The translations under genes were made by a program, and so were the position numbers. Below are positions 17,361 to 27,458 of a DNA stretch of 64,000 bases, piece after piece. This DNA comes from Lysinibacillus sp. 2017. Lineage in GTDB: Bacteria; Bacillota; Bacilli; Bacillales_A; Planococcaceae. Each line of letters opens with the position of its first letter. Position 1 is the stretch's first letter. The notes under the pieces are model-generated. The model saw only the letters and a list, made by a program, of their open reading frames with translations, made no database searches and had not been told where the DNA came from. The DNA lies in assembly GCF_003073375.1 (NCBI RefSeq), contig NZ_CP029002.1:3312001-3376000 (forward strand), written 5' to 3'.

Positions 17361-18980
17361 ATGAAACGTAATAAAAAAGTCGTATTAACTGCAACAGCTC
17401 TTTCATTATCTGCAATTTTAGCAGCATGTGGTGGAGACGAGGAAAAAAACACAGCATCAACGGGTGATGGCGAAAAAGAATTAAACTTATTAATTCCATC
17501 TGAGCCACCTTCATTACATCCACAATTAGCTTCAGATACAACTTCTGGTGCGATTATTGAAAGTGCTTTTGAAGGTTTAACAACAATGGTCGACGGTGAA
17601 CCCGTATTAGCCGCTGCTAAAGACTATGTTGTTTCTGATGACTTATTAACGTATACGTTTACATTACGTGATGCACAATGGTCAAACGGAGATAATGTAA
17701 CAGCTCAAGATTTTGAATATGCTTGGAAATGGGCATTAAATCCTGAAAACGCTTCTGAATATTCAACAATCCTTTACCCAATTAAAGGTGCGGAAAGCTA
17801 TAACACGGGTGCAGGCACTGCTGAAGAAGTGGGCGTTAAAGCAATTGATGAAAAAACATTAGAAGTAACATTAAACGCGCCAACTCCTTATTTCTTAGAG
17901 TTAACAGCATTTAAAACATTCTTCCCTATTAACAAAGCAAACGCTGAAGCAAACCCAACTTGGTATGCAGAAGCTGATTCTTATGTAGGTAACGGTGCTT
18001 ATACACTAGCTACTTGGAATCACTCAGGTGACATCGTATTAGAGAAAAGTGAAACTTATTGGGATGCTAAAAATGTAAACATCGATACAGTAAATATAGC
18101 AATGGTTGAGTCTGAAACTACTCAAATGACAATGTATGATGCTGGAGAAGTCGACTACTTAGGTGCTCCATACGGTTCAATTTCTCTTGATGCTATCGAC
18201 CGCTTAAAATCAGAAGATAAGTTAAACGTATCTAACCAAGCCGGTATTTACTGGTATAAATTCAACACGAAAGATCCTGTGATGCAAAACGAAAATATCC
18301 GTAAAGCATTAGCACTTGCAATCGACCGTGAAGGATTAATCAAAAACATCGTTAAAGGCGAACAAGAACCAGCATTAGGCATGGTTCCAAACTCAGTAGA
18401 TGGATTTAGCGAGGATGACGGTTACTTTAAAGATGCGGACTATGAGCAAGCGAAAAAATATTTAGACGCTGGTCTTAAAGAATTAGGCATAGCTAGCGCT
18501 GCTGACTTAGAAGTAAAAGTTTCTTACAACACTTCAGAAGCTCACTCAGCAATTGCACAATTTATTCAACAAGGTTGGACTGATAAATTAGGTATTTCAG
18601 TAAAACTTGATAATGCTGAATGGCAAGTATACTTAGACAAAATATCTAATGGTGACTTCCAAATTGGTCGTCTTGGATGGGGCGCTGACTACAACGACGC
18701 ATACTCATTCTTAGAAATGTACAACTCAGCTGCCAACGGTAATAACCAAACAGGTTGGTCTAGTGATGAATATACAAAACTATTAAACGAGTCTGTTGTT
18801 GAAACAGATCCTACAAAACGTACTGAAAAATTATTAGCTGCTGAAGCTGTAATTATGGACGATATGCCGGTAGCACCAATCTACTACAATACAAATCTTT
18901 TCATCGAATCTGATTCAATTGAAAACATGGTTCCAGATGCTTTAGGTAACATCAACCTTAAATACGTTGACGTAAAATAG
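17361..18980 (+). CDS. oppA: Oligopeptide ABC transporter, substrate-binding lipoprotein
   Basis: 539 residues from the ATG at 17361, which has GGGGG 7 bases upstream; an ATG at 17337 lacks a site. The signal peptide MKRNKKVVLTATALSLSA leads to the lipobox LAAC, so the mature protein is anchored by a lipidated cysteine outside the membrane. The rest is an SBP_bac_5 domain (PPSLHPQLASDTTSG, then YTFTLRDAQWSNGD). It captures peptides for OppBCDF. Similar lipoproteins can bind other peptides, including pheromones; the exact specificity cannot be read. Confidence 0.92.
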   Translation: MKRNKKVVLTATALSLSAILAACGGDEEKNTASTGDGEKELNLLIPSEPPSLHPQLASDTTSGAIIESAFEGLTTMVDGEPVLAAAKDYVVSDDLLTYTFTLRDAQWSNGDNVTAQDFEYAWKWALNPENASEYSTILYPIKGAESYNTGAGTAEEVGVKAIDEKTLEVTLNAPTPYFLELTAFKTFFPINKANAEANPTWYAEADSYVGNGAYTLATWNHSGDIVLEKSETYWDAKNVNIDTVNIAMVESETTQMTMYDAGEVDYLGAPYGSISLDAIDRLKSEDKLNVSNQAGIYWYKFNTKDPVMQNENIRKALALAIDREGLIKNIVKGEQEPALGMVPNSVDGFSEDDGYFKDADYEQAKKYLDAGLKELGIASAADLEVKVSYNTSEAHSAIAQFIQQGWTDKLGISVKLDNAEWQVYLDKISNGDFQIGRLGWGADYNDAYSFLEMYNSAANGNNQTGWSSDEYTKLLNESVVETDPTKRTEKLLAAEAVIMDDMPVAPIYYNTNLFIESDSIENMVPDALGNINLKYVDVK

Positions 18981-19031
18981 TAAATCTTATTTTGGGAAAA
19001 CACTTCTTATATAAGTGAAGAACCGATTTAT

Positions 19032-19072
19032 GAAAGGCTGCTGAAACATACCCATGTTTCAAGCAGCCTTTC
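19032..19072 (+). terminator. Attenuator-like hairpin between oppA and oppB
   Basis: GAAAGGCTGCT-GAAACAT pairs with CATGTTTC-AGCAGCCTTTC, followed by a weak T-rich stretch. A partial terminator here would give the usual excess of binding protein over the permease and ATPase subunits. Confidence 0.65.
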
Positions 19073-19119
19073 ATTCTCTATGAGAATATTCAAAATAGTA
19101 CAAAAAGGAGGCTGGGACA

Positions 19120-20049
19120 TTGTTAAATTTTATCTTGAAACGCTTAGTTTATATCGTGATAGCAATGTACTTAATTATTACAGCAACATTCTTCTTAATG
19201 CAGTTAGCTCCCGGTAGCCCATTCGCAAGTGAACGTGAATTACCACCTGCCATTGAAGAACAATTAAATGCCAAATATGGCTTAGACAATCCTTGGTATA
19301 TTCAGTATAAGGATTACTTATTGGATACAATTACATTCGATTTTGGTGAATCGATGAAGTATAAAGGACGTTCAACAAATGATATTATCTCTGAAAGCTT
19401 CCCAGTTTCACTAGCTTTAGGTATTGAGGCTATGATTTTAGCGATTGGTCTTGGTATTTTACTTGGTGTTATTTCAGCACTGTATCACAACAAATGGCCA
19501 GATTATTTATCAACAATTATCGCAATATTAGGGATTTCGGTTCCTTCATTTATCTTAGCGGGCTTGCTTCAATATTATTTATCATTTAGAGCCGGATGGT
19601 TCCCAGTAAGTGGTTGGAAAGGTTTTAGCTATACATTATTACCGGCAATTGCAATTGCTGTTACACATGCAGGTTTTATCGCGAAGTTAACTCGTTCAAG
19701 TATGCTTGAGCAAAACAACAGTGAATATGTGAAACTTGCACGTGCAAAAGGTCTTGGTAAATGGAAAATCGTTTTCAAGCACTCTCTACGTAACGCTTTA
19801 CTTCCTGTCGTTACATACTTAGGCCCATTATTTGCGGGGGTTATTACAGGTAGTTTCGTAATCGAACAAATTTTTGCGGTACCTGGACTTGGTCGCCACT
19901 TCGTAACAAGTATTACGAACCGTGACTACACAGTTATTATGGGAACAACCGTATTCTATTCATTAATTTTATTAGTAGCTGTATTAATCGTAGATATTTT
20001 ATACAGTGTCATTGATCCACGTATTAAATTGAAAGGAGCGAAAAAATAA
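19120..20049 (+). CDS. oppB: Oligopeptide ABC transporter permease OppB
   Basis: 309 residues, six transmembrane helices; the N-terminus [30 protein letters not shown] is typical of OppB/DppB. The cytoplasmic EAA loop ([26 protein letters not shown]) that docks on the ATPase lies at about residues 201-226. The start is a TTG at 19120 with AAGGAGG 8 bases upstream. It overlaps the start of oppC by one base. Confidence 0.9.
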   Translation: MLNFILKRLVYIVIAMYLIITATFFLMQLAPGSPFASERELPPAIEEQLNAKYGLDNPWYIQYKDYLLDTITFDFGESMKYKGRSTNDIISESFPVSLALGIEAMILAIGLGILLGVISALYHNKWPDYLSTIIAILGISVPSFILAGLLQYYLSFRAGWFPVSGWKGFSYTLLPAIAIAVTHAGFIAKLTRSSMLEQNNSEYVKLARAKGLGKWKIVFKHSLRNALLPVVTYLGPLFAGVITGSFVIEQIFAVPGLGRHFVTSITNRDYTVIMGTTVFYSLILLVAVLIVDILYSVIDPRIKLKGAKK

Positions 20050-20981
20050 TGGCTCAAAACGAAAAGCAAATTCCAAAAGTGTCACCTGAGATGTTCGAAA
20101 TTGTCGGTCGTTCAGAAAATACAGACTCTCTTTCAAAAAAACAAGTGTCCTATTGGAAAGAAGTATTTTATCGCTTCTCTCATAACAAATTAGCTGTTAT
20201 TGGTTTAGTTCTATTAGTAGTCATCGCATTGATGGCCATTTTTGCACCGGTTTTCTCTTCATTTAAATATGATCAAAATGTCGGTCTATATAACTCTGTC
20301 CCATCTGGTACGAACTGGTTTGGTACAGATGACCTTGCGCGTGATATTTTCGTTCGTGCTTGGGAAGGTGCTCGAATTTCATTATTTATCGGGATTACTG
20401 CCGCGGTCATCGATTTAATCATCGGTGTGCTATGGGGTAGTATCGCAGGTCTTTCGGGCGGTCGCGTTGATAACATTATGATGCGTATTGCGGATGTATT
20501 AACGGCGATTCCTTACTTATTAGTCGTAATCATTCTTTTAGTTGTTATGGAACCTGGTTTAGTTCCAATGATTATTGCCCTTTCGATTACAGGTTGGGTA
20601 AACATGGCGCGTATCGTGCGAAGTGAAGTACTAAAAATTAAAAACCAAGAGTATGTTTTAGCTGCTCGTACATTAGGTGCAAACCAATGGCACATTATTA
20701 AACGTCACTTAATTCCAAATGCGATGGGTGCAATTTTAGTAACAATGACCATGACAATTCCAAGTGCAATTTTCACGGAAAGTTTCTTAAGCTATTTAGG
20801 TTTAGGAGTTCAGGCTCCTTTAGCAAGTTGGGGGACAATGGCCTCTGAAGGGTTCAAAGCAATTCAATCTGCCCCATGGCGATTACTGTTCCCTGCAGCT
20901 TTAATCTCGATTACAATTTTCGCATTTAATGCAGTTGGTGACGGCTTACGTGACGCACTTGATCCGAAATTACGTAAATAA
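20049..20981 (+). CDS. oppC: Oligopeptide ABC transporter permease OppC
   Basis: 310 residues. A soluble N-terminus of ~45 residues is followed by six transmembrane helices and the EAA loop QEYVLAARTLGANQWHIIKRHLIPN. The periplasmic NWFGTDDLARDIFVRAWEGARISL motif is typical of OppC/DppC. It forms the pore with OppB. AAAGGAG lies 9 bases upstream, inside the 3' end of oppB. Confidence 0.9.
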   Translation: MAQNEKQIPKVSPEMFEIVGRSENTDSLSKKQVSYWKEVFYRFSHNKLAVIGLVLLVVIALMAIFAPVFSSFKYDQNVGLYNSVPSGTNWFGTDDLARDIFVRAWEGARISLFIGITAAVIDLIIGVLWGSIAGLSGGRVDNIMMRIADVLTAIPYLLVVIILLVVMEPGLVPMIIALSITGWVNMARIVRSEVLKIKNQEYVLAARTLGANQWHIIKRHLIPNAMGAILVTMTMTIPSAIFTESFLSYLGLGVQAPLASWGTMASEGFKAIQSAPWRLLFPAALISITIFAFNAVGDGLRDALDPKLRK

Positions 20982-20996
20982 GGAGCGTGTACGAAG

Positions 20997-22043
20997 ATGA
21001 AGAAAAAAGTATTAGAAGTAAATGACTTACGTATTAATTTCAAAACGTACGCTGGTGTCGTACAAGCCGTACGTGGAGTTAGCTTTGAATTATTCGAAGG
21101 CGAAACATTAGCCATCGTTGGGGAATCAGGTTCTGGTAAATCTGTAACGAGTAATGCCCTAATGAAATTAATCCCCGAGCCACCTGGTATTTATGCAGGT
21201 GGTGAGATTAAATTCAATGGACGTGACATCATTCCTTTAACTGAAAAACAAATGATGAAAGTTCGCGGGAATGATATTGCGATGATTTTCCAAGATCCAA
21301 TGACAGCCCTGAACCCTACAATGCGTATCGGTAAACAAATTACAGAGGTAATTGTAAAACATAACAAAGCAACATCTCGTGATGATGCTAAAAAACGTGC
21401 GATTGAGCTTCTTGATCAAGTAGGGATTCCGTTCCCTGAAAAACGTTATAAAGCTTATCCTCATGAATTATCTGGTGGGATGCGCCAACGTGTTGTAATC
21501 GCCATCGCACTTGCTGCGGATCCAAAGCTATTAATTGCTGACGAACCGACAACTGCGCTTGACGTAACAATTCAAGCTCAAATTTTAGAGTTAATGAAAG
21601 ACCTTCAAAAGAAATCAAATACATCGATTATCTTCATTACCCACGACCTAGGTGTTGTTGCAAACGTAGCAGACCGTGTTGCGGTAATGTATGCAGGGCA
21701 AATTGTTGAGTACGGTACGGTAGAAGATATTTTCTACAATCCACAACACCCTTACACTTGGGGCTTACTTGGTTCAATGCCAGACTTAAACAACTCAACG
21801 GATGAGTTACTTACGGCAATCCCTGGTTCTCCACCAAACTTAATCGATCCACCAAAAGGCGATGCATTTGCTGCCCGTAATGCGTACGCAATGAAAATCG
21901 ACTTTGAAATGGAACCACCTATGTTTCAAGTATCAGATACACACTTTGCAAAAACGTGGTTACTGCATCCTGATGCACCAAAAATGCCACTTCCTGATGC
22001 GGTAGCCCGCCGTATTAATGGCTATCAACAGGAGGTCAAATAA
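20997..22043 (+). CDS. oppD: Oligopeptide ABC transporter ATPase OppD
   Basis: 348 residues. Walker A GESGSGKS (~41-48), Q-loop, signature LSGGMRQR (~157), Walker [10 protein letters not shown] and the H-loop are all present. The C-terminal oligopeptide/dipeptide transporter domain ([12 protein letters not shown]...) marks it as OppD rather than a general ABC ATPase. It powers peptide import together with OppF. Confidence 0.9.
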   Translation: MKKKVLEVNDLRINFKTYAGVVQAVRGVSFELFEGETLAIVGESGSGKSVTSNALMKLIPEPPGIYAGGEIKFNGRDIIPLTEKQMMKVRGNDIAMIFQDPMTALNPTMRIGKQITEVIVKHNKATSRDDAKKRAIELLDQVGIPFPEKRYKAYPHELSGGMRQRVVIAIALAADPKLLIADEPTTALDVTIQAQILELMKDLQKKSNTSIIFITHDLGVVANVADRVAVMYAGQIVEYGTVEDIFYNPQHPYTWGLLGSMPDLNNSTDELLTAIPGSPPNLIDPPKGDAFAARNAYAMKIDFEMEPPMFQVSDTHFAKTWLLHPDAPKMPLPDAVARRINGYQQEVK

Positions 22044-22044
22044 T

Positions 22045-22959
22045 ATGAATATGGCAAATAAAATTTTAGAAGTTAAAGGCTTAAAACAATATTTCGGTTC
22101 AGCTAAACAACCGATTAAAGCGATTGATGGTATTTCTTTTGATGTATATGAAGGCGAAACTTTAGGTTTAGTTGGCGAATCTGGTTGTGGTAAATCAACA
22201 ACTGGTCGTTCAATTATCCGCCTTTATGACATTACTGAAGGTCAAATCACGTTTAAAGGTCAAAATATTTCCGAGTTAAAATCACGTAAAGAATTAATGC
22301 AGTTTAACCGTGAAATGCAAATGATTTTCCAAGATCCATACGCGTCATTAAACCCTCGTATGACTGCTGGGGAACTAATTGCAGAAGGCTTTGAAATTCA
22401 TGGTCTTTATAAAAATAAAAAAGAACGCCAAGAGCGCATTAGTGAATTACTTGAAGCAGTTGGTTTAACACGCGAACATGCGAACCGTTATGCCCACGAA
22501 TTTTCTGGTGGCCAACGCCAACGTATCGGCATCGCACGTGCACTAAGTTTAGACCCAAGTTTCATCATTGCAGATGAGCCGATTTCTGCACTTGATGTTT
22601 CCATCCAAGCGCAAGTTGTTAACTTATTAAAGCAACTTCAAAAGGAACGTGGTTTAACGTATTTATTCATTGCGCATGACTTATCAATGGTTAAATACAT
22701 TTCAGACCGTATCGCGGTTATGTACCGTGGGAAAATCTTAGAACTTGGTTCAGCGGATGAAATTTATAATAATCCTGTTCACCCTTATACGAAGTCTCTA
22801 CTTTCAGCTGTCCCTCAGCCAAACCCTGAGTATGAGAAAAGTCGTGTACGTATCCCGTACAAACATGTCGATCATGATCCAGCTGCAATAGTAATTGAAG
22901 CACGTCCTAACCACTTCGTTTTCGGAACGGAAGCACAAGTTAAGGAATGGGTTAAGTAA
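22045..22959 (+). CDS. oppF: Oligopeptide ABC transporter ATPase OppF
   Basis: 304 residues. Walker A GESGCGKS, signature FSGGQRQR, Walker [14 protein letters not shown] and a C-terminal [14 protein letters not shown] extension are as in OppF. The ATG at 22045 has GGAGG 9 bases upstream; longer frames that overlap oppD lack a site. It is the last gene of the operon. Confidence 0.9.
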   Translation: MNMANKILEVKGLKQYFGSAKQPIKAIDGISFDVYEGETLGLVGESGCGKSTTGRSIIRLYDITEGQITFKGQNISELKSRKELMQFNREMQMIFQDPYASLNPRMTAGELIAEGFEIHGLYKNKKERQERISELLEAVGLTREHANRYAHEFSGGQRQRIGIARALSLDPSFIIADEPISALDVSIQAQVVNLLKQLQKERGLTYLFIAHDLSMVKYISDRIAVMYRGKILELGSADEIYNNPVHPYTKSLLSAVPQPNPEYEKSRVRIPYKHVDHDPAAIVIEARPNHFVFGTEAQVKEWVK

Positions 22960-22970
22960 TTAAACAAAGA

Positions 22971-23008
22971 CAAAACTCCTTCACAAAATATTTGTGAAGG
23001 AGTTTTTA
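22971..23008. terminator. Terminator between oppF and pruA
   Basis: AAAACTCCTTCACAAA pairs with TTTGTGAAGGAGTTTTT. It ends the opp operon; its A-rich flank also serves the convergent pruA gene. Confidence 0.85.
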
Positions 23009-23050
23009 TATCAAAAAGGAGTTCTAACAAAATCGTAGTAGTTGAAAAAA

Positions 23051-24595
23051 TTAGAACGCTTCTGATGTCGTTTTTGCTTGCATGTGTAAAGTTAAGTAAT
23101 CTGGTCCGCCTGCTTTTGAGTCTGTACCTGACATGTTGAAGCCACCAAATGGTTGGTAACCAACGATTGCACCTGTACAGCCGCGGTTGAAGTAAAGGTT
23201 TCCTACATGGAATTCTTCACGTGCATATTCTTGATTCATACGGTTTGATGTAATAACTGCACCAGTTAATCCGTATTCTGTGTTGTTTGCAATCGCAATT
23301 GCATCTTCAAAGTTATCTGCTTTTGCAATTGCTACGACTGGTCCAAAAATTTCTTCTTTCATAATACGTGCTTCTGGAGCAACATCTGCAAATACAGTTG
23401 GATTAACGAAATAGCCTACTGAATCATCTGAAGTACCGCCAGAAACTAGGCGACCTTCTTGTTTACCGATTTCAATATAATCGTTAATTTTCTTAAATGC
23501 CGCAGCATCGATAACTGTCGCCATAAAGTTAGCATTATCTACAGGATCACCGATTGTTAAAGCATTTGTTAATTCTTCAACGCGTGCTACTACTTGGTCA
23601 TACACATCTTTTACAATGACAACACGTGAACATGCTGAACATTTTTGACCTGAGAAGCCGAATGCTGATTTTACGATTGATTGTGCCGCTAATTCTAAGT
23701 CAGCTTCCTTGTCGACTACGATTGTGTCTTTACCGCCCATTTCAGCGATAACGCGTTTAATCCAAATTTGACCATCATTTAATTTTGATGCGCGTTCGTT
23801 AATACGTAAGCCAACATCACGAGAGCCAGTGAAGCTAATGAAGCGTGTTTTCGGGTGATCTACTAAATAGTCCCCTACTTCAGCACCACTACCTGGTACA
23901 TAGTTTACGACACCTTTTGGTAAGCCTGCTTCTTCTAATACTTCAATAAATTTATAAGCGACAACTGGTGTTGTTGAAGCTGGTTTTAATAATACCGTGT
24001 TCCCTGTTACAACAGCCGCTACCGTTGTCCCCGCCATAATAGCGAACGGGAAGTTCCATGGTGAAATGACAATACCAATTCCAAGTGGAATGTAATCATA
24101 ACGATTAAATTCGTTTGGACGGCTTTCTACTTTACGTCCGTCTTTCATCTCTAGCATTTGACGACCGTAGTATTCTAAAAAGTCGATTGCTTCTGCTGTA
24201 TCTGCATCTGCCTCATTCCATGGCTTACCTGCTTCTTTTGTTAACCAAGCAGAAAACTCATGCTTACGACGACGAATAATTGTTGCCGCTTTGAATAATA
24301 CGTCAGCACGTACTTCTGGCTTTACTTTTTTCCAAGATTGGAATGCTTTATCTGCTTCTTGCATCGCTTTTTCAGCTAACTCTTGTGACGCTTTTGATAC
24401 AGAACCAATGACTTCTGTCTTCTTTGCTGGATTGTAAGAGACGATTTTTTCGTCCGTTGTAATACGCTCGCCACCAATGATTAATGGATATTCTGTGCCT
24501 AATTGTGACTCGACTTTTGCTAATGCATCTAAATACGCTTGTTTATTTGCTTCTACCGAGAAATCTGTAAATGGTTCGTGTTTGTAGTTAATCAT
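23051..24595 (-). CDS. pruA: 1-pyrroline-5-carboxylate dehydrogenase
   Basis: 514 residues, the length of RocA/PruA (515 in B. subtilis). It oxidises P5C (from proline or arginine) to glutamate with NAD. The aldehyde-dehydrogenase glutamate (VIAEMGGKD) and nucleophilic cysteine ([13 protein letters not shown]) are present, as is [16 protein letters not shown], typical of P5C dehydrogenases. CGGAGG precedes the ATG. It faces a divergent RocR-like regulator, and proline dehydrogenase and a proline carrier lie just beyond, so proline degradation is its main role here. Confidence 0.92.
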   Translation of the reverse strand: MINYKHEPFTDFSVEANKQAYLDALAKVESQLGTEYPLIIGGERITTDEKIVSYNPAKKTEVIGSVSKASQELAEKAMQEADKAFQSWKKVKPEVRADVLFKAATIIRRRKHEFSAWLTKEAGKPWNEADADTAEAIDFLEYYGRQMLEMKDGRKVESRPNEFNRYDYIPLGIGIVISPWNFPFAIMAGTTVAAVVTGNTVLLKPASTTPVVAYKFIEVLEEAGLPKGVVNYVPGSGAEVGDYLVDHPKTRFISFTGSRDVGLRINERASKLNDGQIWIKRVIAEMGGKDTIVVDKEADLELAAQSIVKSAFGFSGQKCSACSRVVIVKDVYDQVVARVEELTNALTIGDPVDNANFMATVIDAAAFKKINDYIEIGKQEGRLVSGGTSDDSVGYFVNPTVFADVAPEARIMKEEIFGPVVAIAKADNFEDAIAIANNTEYGLTGAVITSNRMNQEYAREEFHVGNLYFNRGCTGAIVGYQPFGGFNMSGTDSKAGGPDYLTLHMQAKTTSEAF

Positions 24596-24618
24596 TTATC
24601 ATTACCTCCGATAATAAG

Positions 24619-24687
24619 TGCAATAAAATTTTGCATTTTAATATTTCCCTTAAATCGAATTATGCAATATTATATTGCTTAAATCAA
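24619..24687 (-). promoter_or_regulatory. pruA promoter with two TTGCA/TGCAA palindromes
   Basis: On the minus strand a sigma-A-type promoter is visible: TTGATT (24682-24687), 17 bases, CATAAT (24659-24664). The spacer holds a perfect palindrome, GCAATATTATATTGC (24664-24678). A second, imperfect one, TGCAATAAAATTTTGCA (24619-24635), lies 44 bp away centre to centre, about four helical turns. These are the best candidates for operators of the divergent regulator. No GG-N10-GC sigma-54 promoter is seen. Confidence 0.55.
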
Positions 24688-24762
24688 TATTTTTTTCTTT
24701 AATTCAAAAATTATCTAACTAACGATATGTCCATGATACAATAAAATGAAGGGGGTTATCTC

Positions 24763-26058
24763 ATGAAACAGCTAGATATCTCTAGTGTTTTTGAACTGAT
24801 GATTGAAAAAATAGATACCGGGCTTTGTGCCATAGATGAATTTGGACGAGTCATCGTCTACAACAAAAAGATGCGTGAATTGTCAGGTGAAACACTTGAA
24901 CAAGTATCGCAGCGATTCATTTCACAATCACTTGATTTTAATCTCGAGCAAAATATGCTGCAAAAGGTATTAGCTTCGGCTCAAAGCTTTAAACATGTAA
25001 AACAAACATTTTGGAACGCACGTGGTGAAGAAGTAACGATGATTAATGATTATTACCCTTACACTCTAAGTGACGGAACAAAAATTGCGATTCAATTGTC
25101 ACGGGATGTAACACAACAGGAATTTTTAATGGATCGGCCACTTAGTCGTTACGGTGCCCCACTTACTTTTGATATTATTACTGCCGTTTCAAAATCGATG
25201 AAGCAGGTCATTCAACAAGCTAAAATTGCTGCACTCGGTCGCATTCCTGTTATGCTTGTCGGAGAATCTGGCACTGGTAAAGATATGATTGCAGAAGGCA
25301 TTCATCACGAATTATTAGAAAAAAATGAACGCTTCATTACGCTCATTTGTCGTCGTAATGAAGATACGCTATTAACACAAATCGAAAAATACATTGCCGA
25401 AGAAAAAAATTACACCTTTTTTGCTGAGCGAATTGAATTTTTATCAAGCGCTGCCCAGGAAAAAATTATTGCGTTACTAGAAATGCACAATGACCGTAAT
25501 CACGTATTCATCGCAAGTATTGGAGAGGATCCAATCGATTTAATCCAGCAAGGTCGTCTTTCAAAGAACTTATATTATTTATTTTCAAACTTAACCATTC
25601 AAGTTCCTGCATTACGGGATCGTAAGGAAGATATTATGCCATTCGTTGATGATTATTTTGCACGACGCCGCAATAATTTTGGCGTGTCTGTAAGAGGACT
25701 AGCACCTGAAGTGGCAGAAATTTTCCGCTCATATGATTGGCCTGGCAATTTAAAAGAACTCGAAGTACTGCTAGATGATATTAGTGTACTTTTAACGAAT
25801 GAAAAATATGTTGATTTATCGCTCATTCCCGCTTACTTCAAGTGGAAATTAAAACAAGCCGAGCCTGTTTCCCTTGAAGTACAAAATCTTTTCGATTTTA
25901 CACAACAAGAACTGCAGCCACTTGATGAGTATATGCGAAAAGTCGAAGATCATTATATTAGCCATGCCCTACAACTTAACGGCGGCAATATTTCAAAAAC
26001 TGCGAAGGCCTTAAACATTCATCGCCAAGGCTTACAGTATCGTTTAAAACGTAAATAA
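24763..26058 (+). CDS. RocR-like regulator with a degenerate sigma-54 activation domain
   Basis: 431 residues: a PAS domain (about 10-115), an AAA+ domain and a C-terminal Fis-type helix-turn-helix (NGGNISKTAKALNIHRQGLQYRLKR). Walker A (GESGTGKD, about 165) is kept. The GAFTGA loop that touches sigma-54 is missing, and the Walker B segment, normally ILLDEI, reads TFFAERI. The R-finger region (LRDRKEDI) and the WPGNLKELE motif remain. It therefore cannot work as a normal sigma-54 activator. TyrR-type proteins are a precedent for this family acting at ordinary promoters. Its place between pruA and proline dehydrogenase points to control of proline or arginine breakdown. AAGGGGG precedes the ATG. 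Confidence 0.82.
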   Translation: MKQLDISSVFELMIEKIDTGLCAIDEFGRVIVYNKKMRELSGETLEQVSQRFISQSLDFNLEQNMLQKVLASAQSFKHVKQTFWNARGEEVTMINDYYPYTLSDGTKIAIQLSRDVTQQEFLMDRPLSRYGAPLTFDIITAVSKSMKQVIQQAKIAALGRIPVMLVGESGTGKDMIAEGIHHELLEKNERFITLICRRNEDTLLTQIEKYIAEEKNYTFFAERIEFLSSAAQEKIIALLEMHNDRNHVFIASIGEDPIDLIQQGRLSKNLYYLFSNLTIQVPALRDRKEDIMPFVDDYFARRRNNFGVSVRGLAPEVAEIFRSYDWPGNLKELEVLLDDISVLLTNEKYVDLSLIPAYFKWKLKQAEPVSLEVQNLFDFTQQELQPLDEYMRKVEDHYISHALQLNGGNISKTAKALNIHRQGLQYRLKRK

Positions 26059-26107
26059 TGTACTGTTCAAAATTAAAATTGGAAAATACCATTACATTTT
26101 CGAATGT

Positions 26108-26140
26108 TAAAAGCCCTATTATTAGGGCTTTTATTTTTTT
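26108..26140 (+). terminator. Terminator of the RocR-like regulator
   Basis: AAAAGCCCTA pairs with TAGGGCTTTT, followed by ATTTTTTT. Confidence 0.85.
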
Positions 26141-26376
26141 ATATGCCCCTGCATTATTTCGATGCACCTATTAAAATTTACACTTTTTCAAGAAATAAAA
26201 TAACATTAAAAAGATATTTCAATAAAATTTTTTCGTTCCCAAACTATTGGTACTCCTCGTTTTTTTCTTTTCCCAATCACTTAAACACTTAAATTCTATT
26301 TCCATTTTTATTTTTTTGATTTATACTCACCTCAATATGAACAAAATAATTTTTCTATCCAGGAGGAGTATCCAAA

Positions 26377-27351
26377 ATGTCATTAAAAGATTTTTTTATC
26401 GCACTTTCTGAAAACCAAACATTAAATTCTGTTGCCCAAAAATACGGTTTTAAAATGGGGGCGCAAACTGTCGTTGCAGGTACAAATATCGACGAGGTTG
26501 TACAAAGCATTAAAGAATTAAACGCAAACGGCATCTCTTGTACCGTTGATAATTTAGGGGAATTTGTTTTCGAAAAATCTGCTGCATTAGAAGCTAAGGA
26601 ACAAATTTTAGCGGTGATTGAACGTATTCACGCGGAAAATTTAGATGCGCATATTTCTTTAAAGCCCTCTCAATTAGGTTTAGATATTGATTATGATTTT
26701 TGCTATGAAAACTTAAAAGAAATCGTTGCATTAGCAAACGAGTATCAAATTTTTGTTAATTTCGACATGGAAAACTATGAACGTTTACATCCATCATTTG
26801 ACCTTTTAGAATCATTAAATGCGGCATACGGTAATGTTGGAACAGTTATTCAAGCATACTTCTTCGAGTCAGATGAAAATGTAGAACGCTTTAAAGACTA
26901 TCGTTTACGCCTAGTTAAGGGTGCCTACAAAGAAGACGAATCAGTTGCTTATCAAACAAAAGAAGAAATCGACCGTAAGTATATCGAGCAAATCGAATAT
27001 CATTTACTAAATGGTAAATTTACATCAATCGCGACACATGATCATAATATAATTAATCATGTAAAGCAGTTCGTGAAAAAACACAATATTTCGTATGATA
27101 AATTCGAGTTCCAAATGCTTTATGGCTTCCGTAAAGATATGCAATTAAGCCTTGCTAAAGAAGGCTATAACTTCTGCGTATACGTGCCATTTGGTCATGA
27201 TTGGTACGGCTACTTTATGCGCCGTTTAGCAGAGCGTCCCCAAAATATTTCACTTGTGACAAAGCAAGTATTTAATAAAAAAACGAACACGATTTTAGCT
27301 GTTGCAGCTGGTGCGTTTTTAGCTGGTCGATTAACAAAATCGAAAAAATAA
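26377..27351 (+). CDS. Proline dehydrogenase
   Basis: 324 residues, a monofunctional FAD-dependent enzyme like PutB of B. subtilis (about 303). It oxidises proline to P5C, passing electrons to the membrane quinone pool. The conserved motifs RLVKGAYKEDE, IATHDHNI and FQMLYGFRKD of the TIM-barrel core are visible. The C-terminus (TILAVAAGAFLAGRL) is hydrophobic and may tether the enzyme to the membrane. CAGGAGGAG precedes the ATG. P5C is the substrate of the pruA product nearby. Confidence 0.9.
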   Translation: MSLKDFFIALSENQTLNSVAQKYGFKMGAQTVVAGTNIDEVVQSIKELNANGISCTVDNLGEFVFEKSAALEAKEQILAVIERIHAENLDAHISLKPSQLGLDIDYDFCYENLKEIVALANEYQIFVNFDMENYERLHPSFDLLESLNAAYGNVGTVIQAYFFESDENVERFKDYRLRLVKGAYKEDESVAYQTKEEIDRKYIEQIEYHLLNGKFTSIATHDHNIINHVKQFVKKHNISYDKFEFQMLYGFRKDMQLSLAKEGYNFCVYVPFGHDWYGYFMRRLAERPQNISLVTKQVFNKKTNTILAVAAGAFLAGRLTKSKK

Positions 27352-27458
27352 TTACTACCAAAGGGGTAAGGTGCTAAGATTTTTTGCGTTGTGAGGTGTT
27401 AAATCTCCATGCTAAACTTAGCAAAAAATAGATAACTTTATACAAGGGGGAAATGTTT

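Noticed and set aside
24600..24700. Sigma-54 promoter for pruA
   Set aside because: TTGCAT occurs, but the GG of the -24 element is missing at the required distance, and the regulator lacks GAFTGA.
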